Source: Juglans regia
Taxonomy: Eukaryota > Streptophyta > Magnoliopsida > Fagales > Juglandaceae
Assembly (NCBI RefSeq): GCF_001411555.2
Contig: NC_049911.1
Location: 7,386,209 to 7,450,208, forward strand
Direction of reading: 5' to 3'
Length of the DNA: 64,000 nt
Below the pieces are notes generated by a model. The model was not told the origin of the DNA, did no database searches, and saw only the letters and a program-made list of their open reading frames with translations. Within the stretch, counting starts at the first letter, position 1, and each line of letters begins with the position of its first letter. Below, in pieces: positions 20,735 to 32,915 of this stretch. The position numbers and the translations under genes are program-made.

Positions 20735-23700
20735 TCCAAAAATCTTTTCATGGAATGTTTAGGGATTTAATTATTTCCATTAGCGTCTCTGGGTGAAGAA
20801 TTTAATTCAAAAATGAAAGGTGGATGTAATAGTTTACATAAAACTATAATTTAAACTAAGTTGAATATGTAATATAATATTGTCCATCTTATGTAATATA
20901 ATTCAAATATATTCAACTAAGTTAATTCGAATATGTAATCTAAACTATGTTTACAGGAAATTATTATATGTAATAGTTTAAACAAAGTTGAAGTTTGTTG
21001 ATCAAAATCTTATTTATAATTTATGAAGTTGTCCATACATGGGTTGGTCCGCTTTAGTCTCTAAAGGGGCATCAGGAGGCATTGTTGTTATGTGGGATAT
21101 GAGGGTAGTTGAATTGGTTGAAGATCTAATGGGGACTTTTCAGTGGCATGCTATTTCAAAAACGGGGAGGATGGTTTTGAGTGGGCTTTCGCGGCTACTT
21201 ATGGCCCAAATATATATAGCAATTGAAATCGTTTGTGGGATGAGATGACTGGACTATATGGTTGTTTTGGGATCATCATTGGTTCTCGGGGGGGGGGGCT
21301 TCAACACTATTTGTTTCCCTAATGAGCGCTCGGGTAAATCTTCTATCTCTTCAGTGATGTCTGATTTTTCAGATATTATTTTTGAACTAAATCTTGTCGA
21401 GCTTCCTATGAGTGAAGAGGATTTCTCATGGTCTAATGAGAGGTCATGGTCAAGGCTGGACAGATTTTTGGTTTCCTCTTCTTGGGAGGTCCATTTTCCT
21501 GATTTATGTCAGAAATGGCTTCCAAGACTATGTTCTTATCACTTTCCTATTCTTTTAAATTGTGGAGGTGCTAATGGAGGGCGTAGATATCTTAAATTTG
21601 AAAATATGTGGTTGAAAGAAGGGAGTTTTGTGGATAGTGTGAGGGCCTAGTGGTCGTCATATCAATTTTTTGGTTCTCCATGTTTTGTTTTAACTAGAAA
21701 TTAAAGCCTTAAAAAATGATTTAAGGATTTGGAATGCGGAAGTATTTGATAATTTGTATAAGCAGAGGAAGACTCTTTCTGAACAACTGCATTCATTGGA
21801 GGAAAGGGAGGTGATGGGTGGAATTTCAAAGGAGGATAGAGTAAGAAAAGTTAAGGTGGTAGCTAAACTAGAGAAGATTTCTTTATTGGAGAAGATCTCA
21901 CGGAGGCAAAAATCTTGGGCTGAAGGAAGGTGATTATTGCACTAAATTTTTTTTACCGTAAAGCAAACTCTCATCGCAGAAACAATGCCATTGAACAACT
22001 TCGAACTGTGGATACTATTATTTCAGATCCTTTGGATACTAAGGATCTCATTGTTACTTTTTACAAGAAGCTTTTTTGGGAGGATTCCTCTTGGAGACCC
22101 AAAATTGACGGGCTGGTTTTTGGGCATGTTGATCAACACTTTGTGGATTGGTTGGAGAGACCTTTGAGGAAGAGGAGATTCTAGATGTGGTTAGAGGGAT
22201 GGTGCGTGATAAAGCTCTGGGTCTAGATGGTTTCTCTATAGCTTTATTCCAAGATTGTTGGGATATTGTGAGAGAGGATATTATGAAGGTTTTTATCAAG
22301 TTTCATGTGTACATGAAATTTGAGAAAAGCCAAAATCCCACTTTCATTGCCCTTATTTCCAAAAAAATGGGAGTTGTGGAAATGAAGGAATTGAATCCTA
22401 TAAGTCTAGTCAATGGGGTCCATAAGATCATTTCGAAAGTTCTCGCTAATCGTATAGTGTGGTGATGGAAAATATCATTTCAAAAAATCAGAATTCATTC
22501 ATTAGGGGGAAACAAATCCTTGATTCAGTTTTAGTAGCTAATGAATGATTGGAAAGTATACTTAGAGAGGGAGTTCCTGCCATTCTTGTTAAGCTGGAAA
22601 TGGAAAAGGCTTTTGATCTTGTCAACTGGGAATTTCTTTTATATTTACAAGTGAGACAAGGCTTTGGAGAGAAATGGTGTGTCTGGATCAGACATTGTAT
22701 CTATACGGTTAGATTTTCAATTTTGGCGAATGATTCCCCGACTGGATTTTTCACTAGTTCTCGAGACTTGTGAAAAGAGGATCGGATTCTTTGTCTCCTT
22801 TCTCTTTATTATTGTTATGGATGCTTTGAGTAGAATGATTAATGCAGCTGTGGAAGAGGATTTCATGTCGGGTTTTTTGGTGGGCGGAGTCTCTCGTGGT
22901 AGTATTAAGGTCTCAAATCTTCTGTTTGCTGATGACTCTCTTATTTTCAGCGATGCTAATCATGACCACCTTTGATCATTGGGAGCTCTTTTATTATACT
23001 TTGAAGCTATTTTTGGGCTTAGAGTCAACTTATCTAAGTCAGAAATTGTCCAGTGGGTCATGTTTCGAATACTAGGGACTTGGAAAATATTTTGGGTTGT
23101 AATATCTCATCTCTTCTCATGAAATATCTAGACCTTCCCTTGGGTGCCTCCTATAAATCTTTATCAATTTGGGATGGTGTGACTAAGAAGATAGAAAGAA
23201 GGTTGGCTGGGTGGAAAATGATTTCTTTATCCAAAAGGGGAAGAATTACTTTGATTAAGTACGTTGTCCAATCTTCCAACGTATTTTCTTTCCCTTTTTC
23301 CCAACGGGTGGCTAGTAGAATTGAAAGAATTATTTTTTGTGGGGTGGTCTTGGGGATGACAGGAAGCTCCATCTTGTAAGTTAGGATAAAGTCTATTAAT
23401 CAATTACTTACGGGGGTTTGAGGGTCCGTAATTTGAGGCTTTTTAATAAAGCCATTCTTGGTAAGTGGTGGAGATATCAATTAGAGAGGGATGCACTATG
23501 GAAAAATATTATTGATGCTAAATATGGAAGGGTTTGGGAGAGTTGGTGTTCTAATGAAGTTAGAAGGGTGTATGGTGTGGGCTTGTAGAAGTATATACGG
23601 AATGGTGGGGGAATTTGCTAATCACATTTTGTTTAAGGTTGGAGGAGGAGATAGGATTCGCTTTTGACATGATCTTTGGTGTGGGGATTCGGCACTCAAG

Positions 23701-24486
23701 AATGTGTTTCCTTCCCTTTTTAGAATGGCAAGGGTTAAAGATGCCACTGTAACTAATTCTGTATCATTTTCCAATAATATTTCCCAATGGAATGTGAGAT
23801 TTATTAGAGATGTTCATGATTGAGAAGTGTCAATTGTTACCGACTTTTTTAGTAGATTGTATGACATAAAAATGGAAAATGGTGCAGGGAGGAGATGATA
23901 GAATGTTGTGGCAACATGCTAGAAATTTAATTTTTTCTGTTCGTTCTTATTATAAAGTGTTGACATGCCATTGTGTTAACCAATTCCCTTGGAAGTGTAT
24001 TTGGAGATCCAAGGTTTCAATAAGGTTGCTTTTTTCTATTGGTTGGTGTCACTTGGGAAGATTCTAACAAATGATAATTTGAGGAAGAGCGATATAATTT
24101 GCCTAGACTGGTGTTACTTGTTCAAGAAAGATGAAGAGTCGATTGATAATTTGTTTCTACATTGTGAGGTGGCAAAGAGTATTTGGGATGAGATTTTCAG
24201 CAGATTAGGTGTAGCTTAGGTGATGCTCAAGAGAGTGGTGGATCTATTCGCTTGTTGGAAAGGATATATAGGTAGTCATCATATTGCTGAAATTCAGAAG
24301 ATGATTCCTCTATGCTTAATGTGGTGCTTATGGCTCGAAAGAAATGTACGCTATATTGATGATAGAGAACGTTCGTTGGGAGAATTTAGAGAGTTTTTCT
24401 TTCAAACTCTTGGGTTTCGGGAGAAAACTCTTGTACTCAATGAGGATATTTTAAATGCTTCTTCTTTAGATTTTGCTAGTTACTAG
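20735..24486 (+). pseudogene. Old LINE ORF2: endonuclease, RT and zf-RVT fragments
   Basis: Begins just after the MITE with NPKIFSWNV. Endonuclease pieces are at 21039-21650 (GASGGIVVMWD, SRLDRFLVSSSWE). RT pieces are at 22148-22975 ([48 protein letters not shown] with the catalytic ADD) and 23053-23379 (ERRLAGWKMISLSKRGRITL). A zf-RVT-like part with CHCVNQFPWKCIW and WCYLFKKDEESIDNLFLHCE spans 23879-24219, and a tail reaches 24486. At least ten frame breaks. Confidence 0.82.
20837..20967. mobile_element. 131-bp insertion with a 13-bp direct duplication
   Basis: ATGTAATAGTTTA occurs at 20824-20836 and again at 20968-20980. The LINE frame makes sense when one copy and the insert are removed. 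The insert is A+T-rich and partly self-complementary (AACTAAGTTGAATAT against ATATTCAACTAAGTT). The duplication length is long for most MITEs; a degenerate MULE-type or SINE-like origin is possible. Confidence 0.6.
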
Positions 24487-24592
24487 TTCTTAACTTGTAT
24501 TTAGGTGTTTTCATTTGTATACTTCCTGTATACTTAGATTATGCCTAACTACTACATTAATAAAATCTCTTTTTACTTACTAAAAAAAAACA

Positions 24593-25374
24593 AACTACCA
24601 ATAACTTTTGGAATATAATCAAATTTTTTTTTATTACCAATCTGTTTCTTATCGGGTCGGGTCACGTCACGTCAGTCATGTTTTTTTTCGGTACACTTCG
24701 AGTTGTGATCAATCACGAATCCATGCACCTGGATCATTCAAGAAATTAACTAAAGCACCTAGCTCTGAATTGGATCACGAATTTCATTTCATCAGTTGCT
24801 TGGTAGGACATGCATGCTTGGTAAATTGGTATGAAGTCTTACCATGTTTTTCTACTAACTTAAGCCAATTGAGCTGTCCTTAATTACATAATTTGATCTC
24901 GATTGCACCCAAATTCAATTCGAGGTTCAAAGGTACTATCTAATGTTTGGGAATTCAAAGATTATACCAAGTCCCGATTAAAGTATCTGGCATTAAAACA
25001 ATCTCGATCATCAAAATATCTCGATAATATTTTGCTCTTACGCTACAATGAAAAGGCTTATTTATATGAAAAAGAAGAAGAAGAAGAAGAAGGTTTGTAA
25101 TTTTGAGCTATCTGCCAAAAACCATCGTCCCACTGCCATGAGATGGCGAATCCAATACTATTGGAACAACAAAAATTTCCCACTGTATAAAGATGGCAAC
25201 CCTGTGACAAGCTACTAAGCTTAATTTCTTATCTGTACACAAATCTAAAACCTTTCTAAGAATACGGACCATCATAGCAAGCAGCCGGGGAGTAGGTTTG
25301 GCTATTACTACAGAAAAACTCAAACTCCTAATTTGGCTTAAAAAATGATATGGCCCTTCAAAGCCTTAAGCCAG
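24593..25374. other. Flank and 3' side of the glycosyltransferase gene
   Basis: No second gene is visible. An AAG microsatellite lies at 25071-25092. The last few hundred bases before 25374 should contain the minus-strand 3' UTR of the next gene; I could not fix its polyadenylation site. Confidence 0.5.
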
Positions 25375-26588
25375 TTAGCTGCTCTTTGACTTGTGTAACA
25401 CTTCCTTCAGAACAGCAGCAATTCTATGCGCCATGTGCCGCTCTAAAAACATCTCTTTGACCCTTTCATAACCTCTTTTCCCCATTGTGAGCCTTCTTTC
25501 AACATGAGTGGCGAGTTTCACAATATTTTTGGCAAGGGGAGAAATCCCTTCTTTTCCAACAGGATGCAACAGACCTGTCGTCTCATTCACTACGATCTCT
25601 GTGGTGCCACCTGCCGCTGTTCCCTACCAAATGTTTTTTAAGAATTAAACAATAGGAAGCTTCCTTTAGTGCATCAGAACAGAAGAAAATTCCGCTACAC
25701 TGCTCTTGTTACTTTTCTTTATTCATTTTTATTTCTTTCCCACGAATACTATTCATTGTTCTGATAAGAATTAGGGCCTTCGCTAGGAGACGAGTGCCAA
25801 AAACAAAAAAGAAAGGAGTTAATTACCAGTACAGGCAGCTGAAATGCCATAGCTTCGATTGTTATCCTACCAAAGCATTCTCCTCGGGCCTAGATGCAAG
25901 TTAAATATTAGAACGGATTATAAGGATCATTTACTCCAACTAATTATTCGAAGAGAACAAGAAACTTATAAGTGAACAGACACAGTGATCAGAAGACCAA
26001 GACAATGTAAATTGTGATGATTAAAATAAAACCAGCATGCCCATGATGAAACTCAGTAGATCCATAAGATGCAAAACAGAGCAAAGAAAATAGTTCAAAG
26101 CTCTTATGTGGCTCCCGTTTCATAATCATCTGTCTCATACTCGGTGCCTTACACGCCTTCAAAATGCCTTTTAAGATGTGCTTTCAAGCAAAGTATCCGC
26201 AAAATGAATTACAACTAAAAATAGAGTATCATCACAAACCATAGTTCCCCAGACGAAGACCAGATTTCTTTCTCATATCATATTTGCTATTATATTCAGT
26301 TTTCATTTGTGTATTGCAGTTTGTTTGCAGGATATTTTGTTCCTCTATTTAACTACTTGTTTTTACCTTCTTAGCTGATGACATGACCAAGATACGGTAA
26401 GTCAAGGAGTGGTAGGCAAGCCAGAGGATAGGGCAAATAGTGACTAAAACTTTTTTATTGGTAATGACATTGTTGCTAACTAATAATCCATAACACTGAA
26501 GCAATCAATGCGCGCATGAAAATAACCACCATCAATATAAGATCATTAACAAAAAAACTAATTTAGTGCTTAAAACAACATATAGCAT

Positions 26589-26621
<33 letters not shown>

Positions 26622-29514
26622 ACGGGTATAGCAAGATTACCTGGGAATTCTGAACGAGAACATCAATTGCAGCTAGGTAAGGTGCTACAGTCAGAGTTTT
26701 ATTTACAAAGTGAACTCGATCTTGTATTTTCTTCAGCATTACAAAGTTACGTAATTCTGACTCAAACTTGGTCTGAGCAGTCATGTCACTTCCAACGATA
26801 ATGGCATGCATTGCTGGCACCTGCAGCTTCTTCTCTTGAATCAGTTGCAAGCTTTCATAGAATGAACGCAGAAATAAATCCTGGCCTTTTCCACGTGAAA
26901 CACCTGTTATATCGAATAACATAGTGCCCATAAGCTATGAGTATACAAATAACTAGCGTAAACCTAACAAGCATTCTTTTGGTGTCAATTGGTCTGGGTT
27001 GAAGTAGTTGCAACCATAATATGCTCGCATATATATGATAACATCAGTAATGAAAGCATACTGTTTATGATAGCAAATAGTAAATCTTCATTTCGCACTC
27101 CAAGCGACTCCCTGACATGTTCACGCAAAACCCTTTTTGCTACACTGTCTTCAGCAACTTCCATAAGTTCCTTGCTATTTCCAAGGTGAACAACATGGGT
27201 ATCAGGCATTTTAATTCTGCAGAGAGCAAATGAGTGGAAATATTATCCTCAGCATTCGATTGAAAAAACAGAGGATTGAGGAAAAAATATTGCCTTACGA
27301 AATACTGGATCCCAAAACATAACTGCATTTGAGAGTTTCTAACCCATTCAACCCACCAAACCTGCCAGAACTGTAATGAATCAAAGGTTGTGTCTCTAAG
27401 CCCGGGCATGTGTATGTGTTTATGTGGTTCTAATTATGGATTTGGGTTGGGACTGATCTCTCCTTTGGGCCAAGGTCTACGAGTTTAGTAGTTCAATTAA
27501 AACATTTTGGCCTTGTTTGGATTCAGAAAGCACCTCAACTCATCTCATCTCATCTAATCTAATCATTACAACTTTCCCAAATTTCCATACAAAATACAAT
27601 AAACAATTCAACATTTTTAAATCCCAAAACAAAAATAATATCAAAAAATAATATTTTAGCAATATTTTATTCAACCTTCAACTTTTATCTCATCTCATCT
27701 CATCTGTGTAACCAAACCAGGTTACCATGAAGGGTTGCCAATGAGGATATGCAATAATACTGGAAAAAAAAAAGACCATCATCCAACCCTCAATTACCCA
27801 GCTAAGGTAAAGCTAGATGGAAACAAAAAGACAACACTCTATTGAAAGAGAGTGAGTTTCCTCATTTGAAAGAAGAAAGAGGCACCATATAACAAAGAAA
27901 AACCTTTTAATAGATTAAAGCCTTTTCCCTCTTAGAACATGTCCCAAGTTTATGATCAACTGACCAGTAACACATTAAGATAACCGCATCTATAAGGACT
28001 AAACTAAGCGAGTTCACATTAAGATTTTAGAAGCCTACCTCAAGCGCTCATGAGTCCTACTCTTCCAGTATTCAGCCGTTACATGTGAATCAATCATGGC
28101 ACCAGCAACCAAAGGCAGGTGCTTGACATAGTCAAGTTTGAAGTAATGCCCACGCATTTCATGTATCCACCACAATACTTTTGGTAGAACACGAGGAACA
28201 TTTTCCTTGAGAACAGCATCTAGCCATTTCCCAGCAACTGCTGTGTTCAAAACAACCAAATCAGCTTTGAGGGCTGTTTCCAAAGCTTGCTGACCCTTGG
28301 CAGAGAAGACCTAAAAAGTGAATATAGAGGCATGATTAGAAGCAAGAGACATCAATCAAACCCTTCAAAATTAGCACCAACACTGCATATTAACCATATA
28401 CAGGCTGAAATTTAACACACAAACAACAAGAAGATTTTCCTTAAGAAAGCCACAGCAACATTTTGGTCTAAATAGTAGTACTCTGAATATTAGACCAGGT
28501 ACAGAAGGCAGACTGCTTCCTCTACCGTAAAAGATAGAAAAATACTCACCCACTAAGAATTTGGGCTCAAGTGGTGACGGGTTGGCTGGAATTTGGTAGG
28601 CATTAGGTCAAAACCTTAACAAGCAAGAAAAAAGATCAAATATATAAGCCAATAAATAAATTACCTGCACTCCTCGGTCTAACATCTTATGCTCCAAACT
28701 GTAAATAACCTCATCAGATTCTGGAGGCTTTTGGATTGTAATCCAACAAACCTCAGCACCAACACTTCTTAAAAGAAATGCAAGCTCCATCAGCAACAAT
28801 GGTCCACCTGAAAGAATATGAACAAAAATATTTAAAACAACAAAGTGAAAGAAGATGCCCGAGCAGTTTTGTTAGACAGAAAGGAGTTAAAAGGAATAAT
28901 ATCTTATGTAATATAGCATAGCACTTGCACGCAGAAATTGGTTTTGCAGTCCTCAATAAAAACTCAGTTATCAGCATATAAATAAATATATGAACTCAAC
29001 ACGATGAAGCGTCAACATCTGTTAAATTGGGCCTATTTTACTAAGGAATAATCAATTGTCAAGGTGTTGTACATCTCCCAATCATAGCATATATTATCAA
29101 TTTATCACAGACAAGCAATGCCCCCTAACGATAAATACTAGAGAACGAGAGAGAAATTTACAAAACCAAAGTATCATTAAAAACTAACTAATAATGCAGT
29201 AAAAGAATAATGAAAAAATGATTTTGGATAAAGCAAGTTGAATGAAAGAAGCGATAAGCAGAGCTACCGGAAAGAGAGAGCTCGTGCGAGACGAGCAGGA
29301 CGAGCTTGGACTTCATAAAACTGAGTGGACTCGCCCTAGACCCGGACCTCGAAACCGAGTTAACCCGCTTATCCACGATTTCGGGGTGGCTATCGCATGA
29401 GTCAAAGGCGGATCTGATGAAGAACGCGATCAACGTGGAGACGGAGAGCAGTAGAAGGAGAGCAAGGAGCCAGCGCTTGTGCAAAGCGACCCACCCGCTC
29501 GAGTGCTTCGCCAT
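25375..29514 (-). CDS. GT4-family glycosyltransferase, type II membrane protein, seven exons
   Basis: Coding exons on the minus strand: 29268-29514, 28665-28807, 28039-28310, 27062-27216, 26641-26903, 25827-25889, 25375-25623. All introns are GT..AG, all joins keep frame, and the product is 463 residues. Residues 1-14 are cytosolic, 15-33 a membrane anchor (WLLALLLLLSVSTLIAFFI), and the rest luminal, which suggests Golgi or ER. The C-terminal half is a GT4 fold: VSRGKGQDLFLRSF near 274, then the EX7E motif with Glu364 and Glu372 (GECFGRITIEAM), then AAGGTTEIV. The architecture resembles an Arabidopsis GT4 pair annotated as 'UDP-glycosyltransferase superfamily' (At1g75420/At1g19710, from memory). 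Donor and acceptor are unknown. No lesion seen; probably functional. Confidence 0.93.
26591..26619. repeat. GA microsatellite in intron 5
   Basis: About 14 GA units (CT on the coding strand), 21 bases downstream of the exon 5 donor of the glycosyltransferase gene. Confidence 0.95.
27509..27721. mobile_element. Tourist-like MITE in intron 3 of the glycosyltransferase gene
   Basis: Ends GGCCTTGTTTGGATT and AACCAAACCAGG are inverted copies. Inside each end lie CATCTCATCTCATCT repeats and an A+T core (ATAATATCAAAAAATAATAT). Flanks are TTT and TTA, consistent with a TWA target plus one change. Related copies are at about 29845-30060 and 57930-58130. Confidence 0.82.
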
Positions 29515-29640
29515 TGGTAGGGGTAGTAGGGGTTCGGACTGCGAGCTTGGCTACGAGCTTTTCCGGCATTTTAGGGTTTGGATTCGGGTCTCGGCGCGGC
29601 ACTCTTTGCACATTTGGCTATGCGGAATTGACACTTGTAA
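29515..29640 (-). promoter_or_regulatory. 5' leader and promoter-proximal region of the glycosyltransferase gene
   Basis: A telo-box AAACCCTAA (minus strand, 29571-29579) lies 57 bases upstream of the start codon. Two upstream ATGs are visible: 29613 opens a 20-codon frame ending at 29551, and 29570 opens a frame of about 55 codons that overlaps the main ATG out of frame. Whether they are transcribed depends on a start site I cannot see. Confidence 0.5.
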
Positions 29641-30716
29641 AGAGTAAAGACTAAAGAGGGCTTTGGATTTTGTTGAGGGATTTCGACAAACGACAATGGC
29701 GTTGGAACTTTGAAGCTTCGCACCAGTCTATGGGAATGGAGACACTCGACTTTATGAATAGTATCGTTTAAAATCCACTTGAGAATCGGAGTATATATGA
29801 GTTCAATATACTATTTATATTCGGTAAATTTATTGTTTGGGCAGGTTTGGGACTTCAAACAAAACATAAAATTCTTATCTCATTTCATCTCATCATTACA
29901 TCTTTTTTAAATTCTCATACAAAATATAATAAACAATTCAACTTTTTTAAATTCTAATACACTTTTTTTAAATCCCAAAATAATAATAATATTAAAACTT
30001 AATATTTTAAACTTCAAAACAAAACACAAAATTCTCATCTCACTCCAAACTTATATATAATATGAGTTTTGTTATATATAATTATTTTTATGTATTTATT
30101 ATACATTTATGTAATTGATCAAATCAGTTAATTTATGTTAAAAAAATAATATAATTAATCCTATTAATGTATAAAACAATACATACAGGTGACCACATAT
30201 AACATTTTTAGATATTTATTGACTATTGTAGTTTGACTATTAAATTTAAAAGATCTTATGATTAATACATGGACGGTCAGAGTTTACCACTGAATTGGAT
30301 TGGGCGAAATTTTCTTCACTTATCTATAAATACACTTATCTATAAATATGACAAGGTATCATTCATTAAAACAACATTCATACAACTTTTACCGATGTTA
30401 TTAAATTTTTTTTCATTAGTTAAAAAAAAAAATTTAAACTATATTTCAATACATTAGATTTCTTGATCAAGTAATATCATATGCTGTTCATTAAAATTAT
30501 GTTATATACAGTCAATTACATGTATTCTTTGCTTACGCCATTGACATAGCAAAATTCAGCAATTATTTTATATTAAAAAAAAAGTAACGAAATCAATCAC
30601 GTATATTGTCTCTAGTAATTTTATAGACAGGATGAGTAGGAATTTCAGGTATCTAGTAATTTTCTTAGTTTTGGCATTCGGAATCTCAGAAAAAGCTTGC
30701 AACTCGCCATAGCACC
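29641..30716. other. Intergenic with a MITE-like stretch
   Basis: 29845-30060 resembles the intron-3 MITE (TTATCTCATTTCATCTCATC, AATATAATAAACAATTCAAC, AATAATAATAATATTAAAAC), but its ends are worn. No gene is seen in the rest, which is A+T-rich. Confidence 0.6.
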
Positions 30717-30973
30717 TGAAGCAGATTGAAAATATATTGTCTCTATATTGATAACTGATACACATGAGTACAAATATATACAAGTGTAATCCCATAATTC
30801 CTGAAGATCTAAAATATGTCTATAAAAAAGATAGGATGGCACAAGCTGGATGGATGATTTATGGAGCTAGCTGGGGGTTTGATTTGCTGAGTTTATTGTC
30901 TGCACATGAGTTGGTGAAGCTTTGACCGAACCATTTAATGTAGAGGATATGCTAGCTGGGAAAAATCTGTACA
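30717..30973 (-). repeat. 3' LTR of element C
   Basis: Aligns with 55407-55668: GATTGAAAATATATTGTCTC against GATTGAAAAAATATTGTCTC, then the same order to ACCGAACCATTTAATGTAGA. About 257 bp. Confidence 0.85.
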
Positions 30974-31009
30974 CTGTCACGCCCTTGCAAGTTCAACAGG
31001 GAGGAAGCA

Positions 31010-32268
31010 ACAGCGAGCTTGGAACAGAGAGTGGAAAAATTCGGCTCAACTAGGGGATTGGTGAGGATGTCTGTAGGTTGATCCTTGCCGAAAATAAAAT
31101 GAACTTGAAGCCTTGCGATGCTAACTCGTTCTCGTACAAAATGGAAATCAACGTGCTTGGTGTGAGCATGAAAAATGAGGTTGACGCAAATAAACATCAA
31201 GTTCTCGAAGGAGATCTTGTAGCCATATTAATTCAGCTGTTAAGTTGGCTAAGGCTTTTAACTCAACCTCAGTGCTGGACCGGGCAACTGTTTGATGCTT
31301 GAGAGAGATCCATGAAATTAAATTATTACCATAGAAAATTAGATAGCCACTTGTAGAACAACAATCATCAGGGCAACAGGTCCAATCTGCATCTGAGTAG
31401 GCCCGGAGAAGATTAGAAGAATTTGGTTTTATACGAAGACCATGCGTGAATGTGGCCTTACGATAGCGCAGGATGCATTTGACAGATGTCCAATAGTTAA
31501 CAGTGGGACAATGCATATATTGGCACACATGGTTGACTGCAAATGAGAGATCAGACCTAAAGAGCAAGACATATTGGAGGGGTCCCACCGTGCTACGATA
31601 GAGTGTAGGGTCGTGAAAAACATCACTATCAAACAGTGTGAGGGTGTGAGGTGAAGACAGTGGTGTGGCTATGGGATTGGCATTAGTCATATTTGTGCAG
31701 TGATGGAGGTCCATGACATATTTTTGTCGAGAAAGGATATGCCGTCAAAATCAAATTGTGCTTCAACCCCTAGAAAATAATGAAGTTGGCCAATATCTTT
31801 AATGTGAAAGCTATTTTGGAGATGTCACAAGAGAGAATCAACCGCTTGAGATGAGGATCCTATAATGAGGATATCATCGACATAGACTAGAACAAATAGC
31901 TCCAAATTGTGCTAGCGATGGATGAAGAGAGAACTGCCAGCTTTGGATGAGAGAAAACCGAATTCAAGTGGTCGAGAATTGAGCTTAGCAAACCATGATC
32001 TGGGGAGCCTTCTTAAGGCCATAAATGGCCTTTCTGAGCTGACAAACATGATGGGGATATTGTGGGTGAATAAAACCAGGCGGCTATGACATAAATACTG
32101 ATTCGGTAAGATCACTGTCATAAACATGTTGTTAACGTCAAGTTGCTGAATCTGCCATTTCCATGTGATTGCAAGAGATAAGATAAGCCGAATAGTTAGT
32201 GGTTTAACAACCGGACTGAAGGTTTCACCATAGGCCATGCCAGATTGTTGATGAAATCCTTTGGCCAC
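31010..32268 (-). pseudogene. Element C reverse transcriptase (C-terminal part) and RNase H
   Basis: RT resumes beside the Harbinger border with LVAKGFHQQ, YGETFSPVVKPLTIRLIL and QIQQLDVNNMFM (31912-32268). RT motifs near 31840-31890 (LFVYVDDILI) are still recognisable. RNase H is open at 31148-31714 (YRSTVGPLQYVLL, YSDADWTCCPDDCCSTSGY, WISLKHQTVARSSTEVELKA). The tail DILTNPL is at about 31060-31080. A frame change lies near 31770-31800. Confidence 0.86.
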
Positions 32269-32480
32269 TAAAACCATTGACAATGGCCTAGTCTAAAGTT
32301 TGGCTAGAATCTCAACTTTTGGCTAGGTGAATCCATATTAGACTAACCATCTTAAAATCAAAAAAATAATATAATATTATATATTTTAATAATATTTGAT
32401 TTTTTTTTTTTATATTTTGCAAATACATTTCATATATTTTAATAATATTTGACAAAAAAAAAATATGCAACAATTTTTTA

Positions 32481-32832
32481 AACCAACAAACTAATTTTTG
32501 CCAACCCTTCTTCTTTTGCCAACTTTTTTAATTGTAGCTAATAGTTGAGAATCAAATTAGAATTTTGTGAAGCCAACAAACACACGATGCCAACATTTTT
32601 TCCACCCAACAATTACAACTAGATATCTTTAAACTAACAAACACTTTCACAAAATTTTTTTTTTCTACCCAACAATCACATCTATAATTCTAAAAAACTA
32701 ACAAATACAAGTTCTCATAACTTCTTGTACCAATTAATCACCATCTACAATTCTTGAAACAAACAAACTAATTTTTACCAACCCTTTTTTTTTGCCAACT
32801 TTTTTAGTTGTAACTAATAGTTGAGGATCAAA
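32481..32832. repeat. Direct repeat of about 75 bp within the Harbinger element
   Basis: 32481-32556 and 32757-32832 share AACAAACTAATTTTTGCCAA and CCAACTTTTTTAATTGTAGC with few changes. The stretch between holds AACAATCACATCTATAATTC-type degenerate copies. It lies in the leader of the transposase gene. Confidence 0.75.
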
Positions 32833-32915
32833 CCCTAGACTCATCCTCTAACTACATTCATAAAAAACCAAGCTTTCTTCTTCCAATTCTTATATTTTTC
32901 TTTCCTCAATTTGCT

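Larger units (their letters stand above)
19080..24592 (+). mobile_element. Old, degenerate L1-type LINE
   Basis: Reading order: ORF1-like remnants, then ORF2 endonuclease, RT and zf-RVT, then a 3' UTR with TTTGTATACTTCCTGTATAC (24514-24533), AATAAA near 24560 and a terminal A run to 24592. Such a 3' end is common in dicot LINEs. It is interrupted by a hAT-type MITE (20096-20726) and a 131-bp insert (20837-20967). The 5' end is uncertain and no target duplication was found. Many stops and frameshifts make it much older than the LINE at 9019-14750. Confidence 0.82.

Noticed and set aside
24608..25100. Plus-strand frames of 65-91 codons between the LINE and the glycosyltransferase gene
   Set aside because: No recognisable domain, no splice partner; likely chance frames in the gene's 3' flank.
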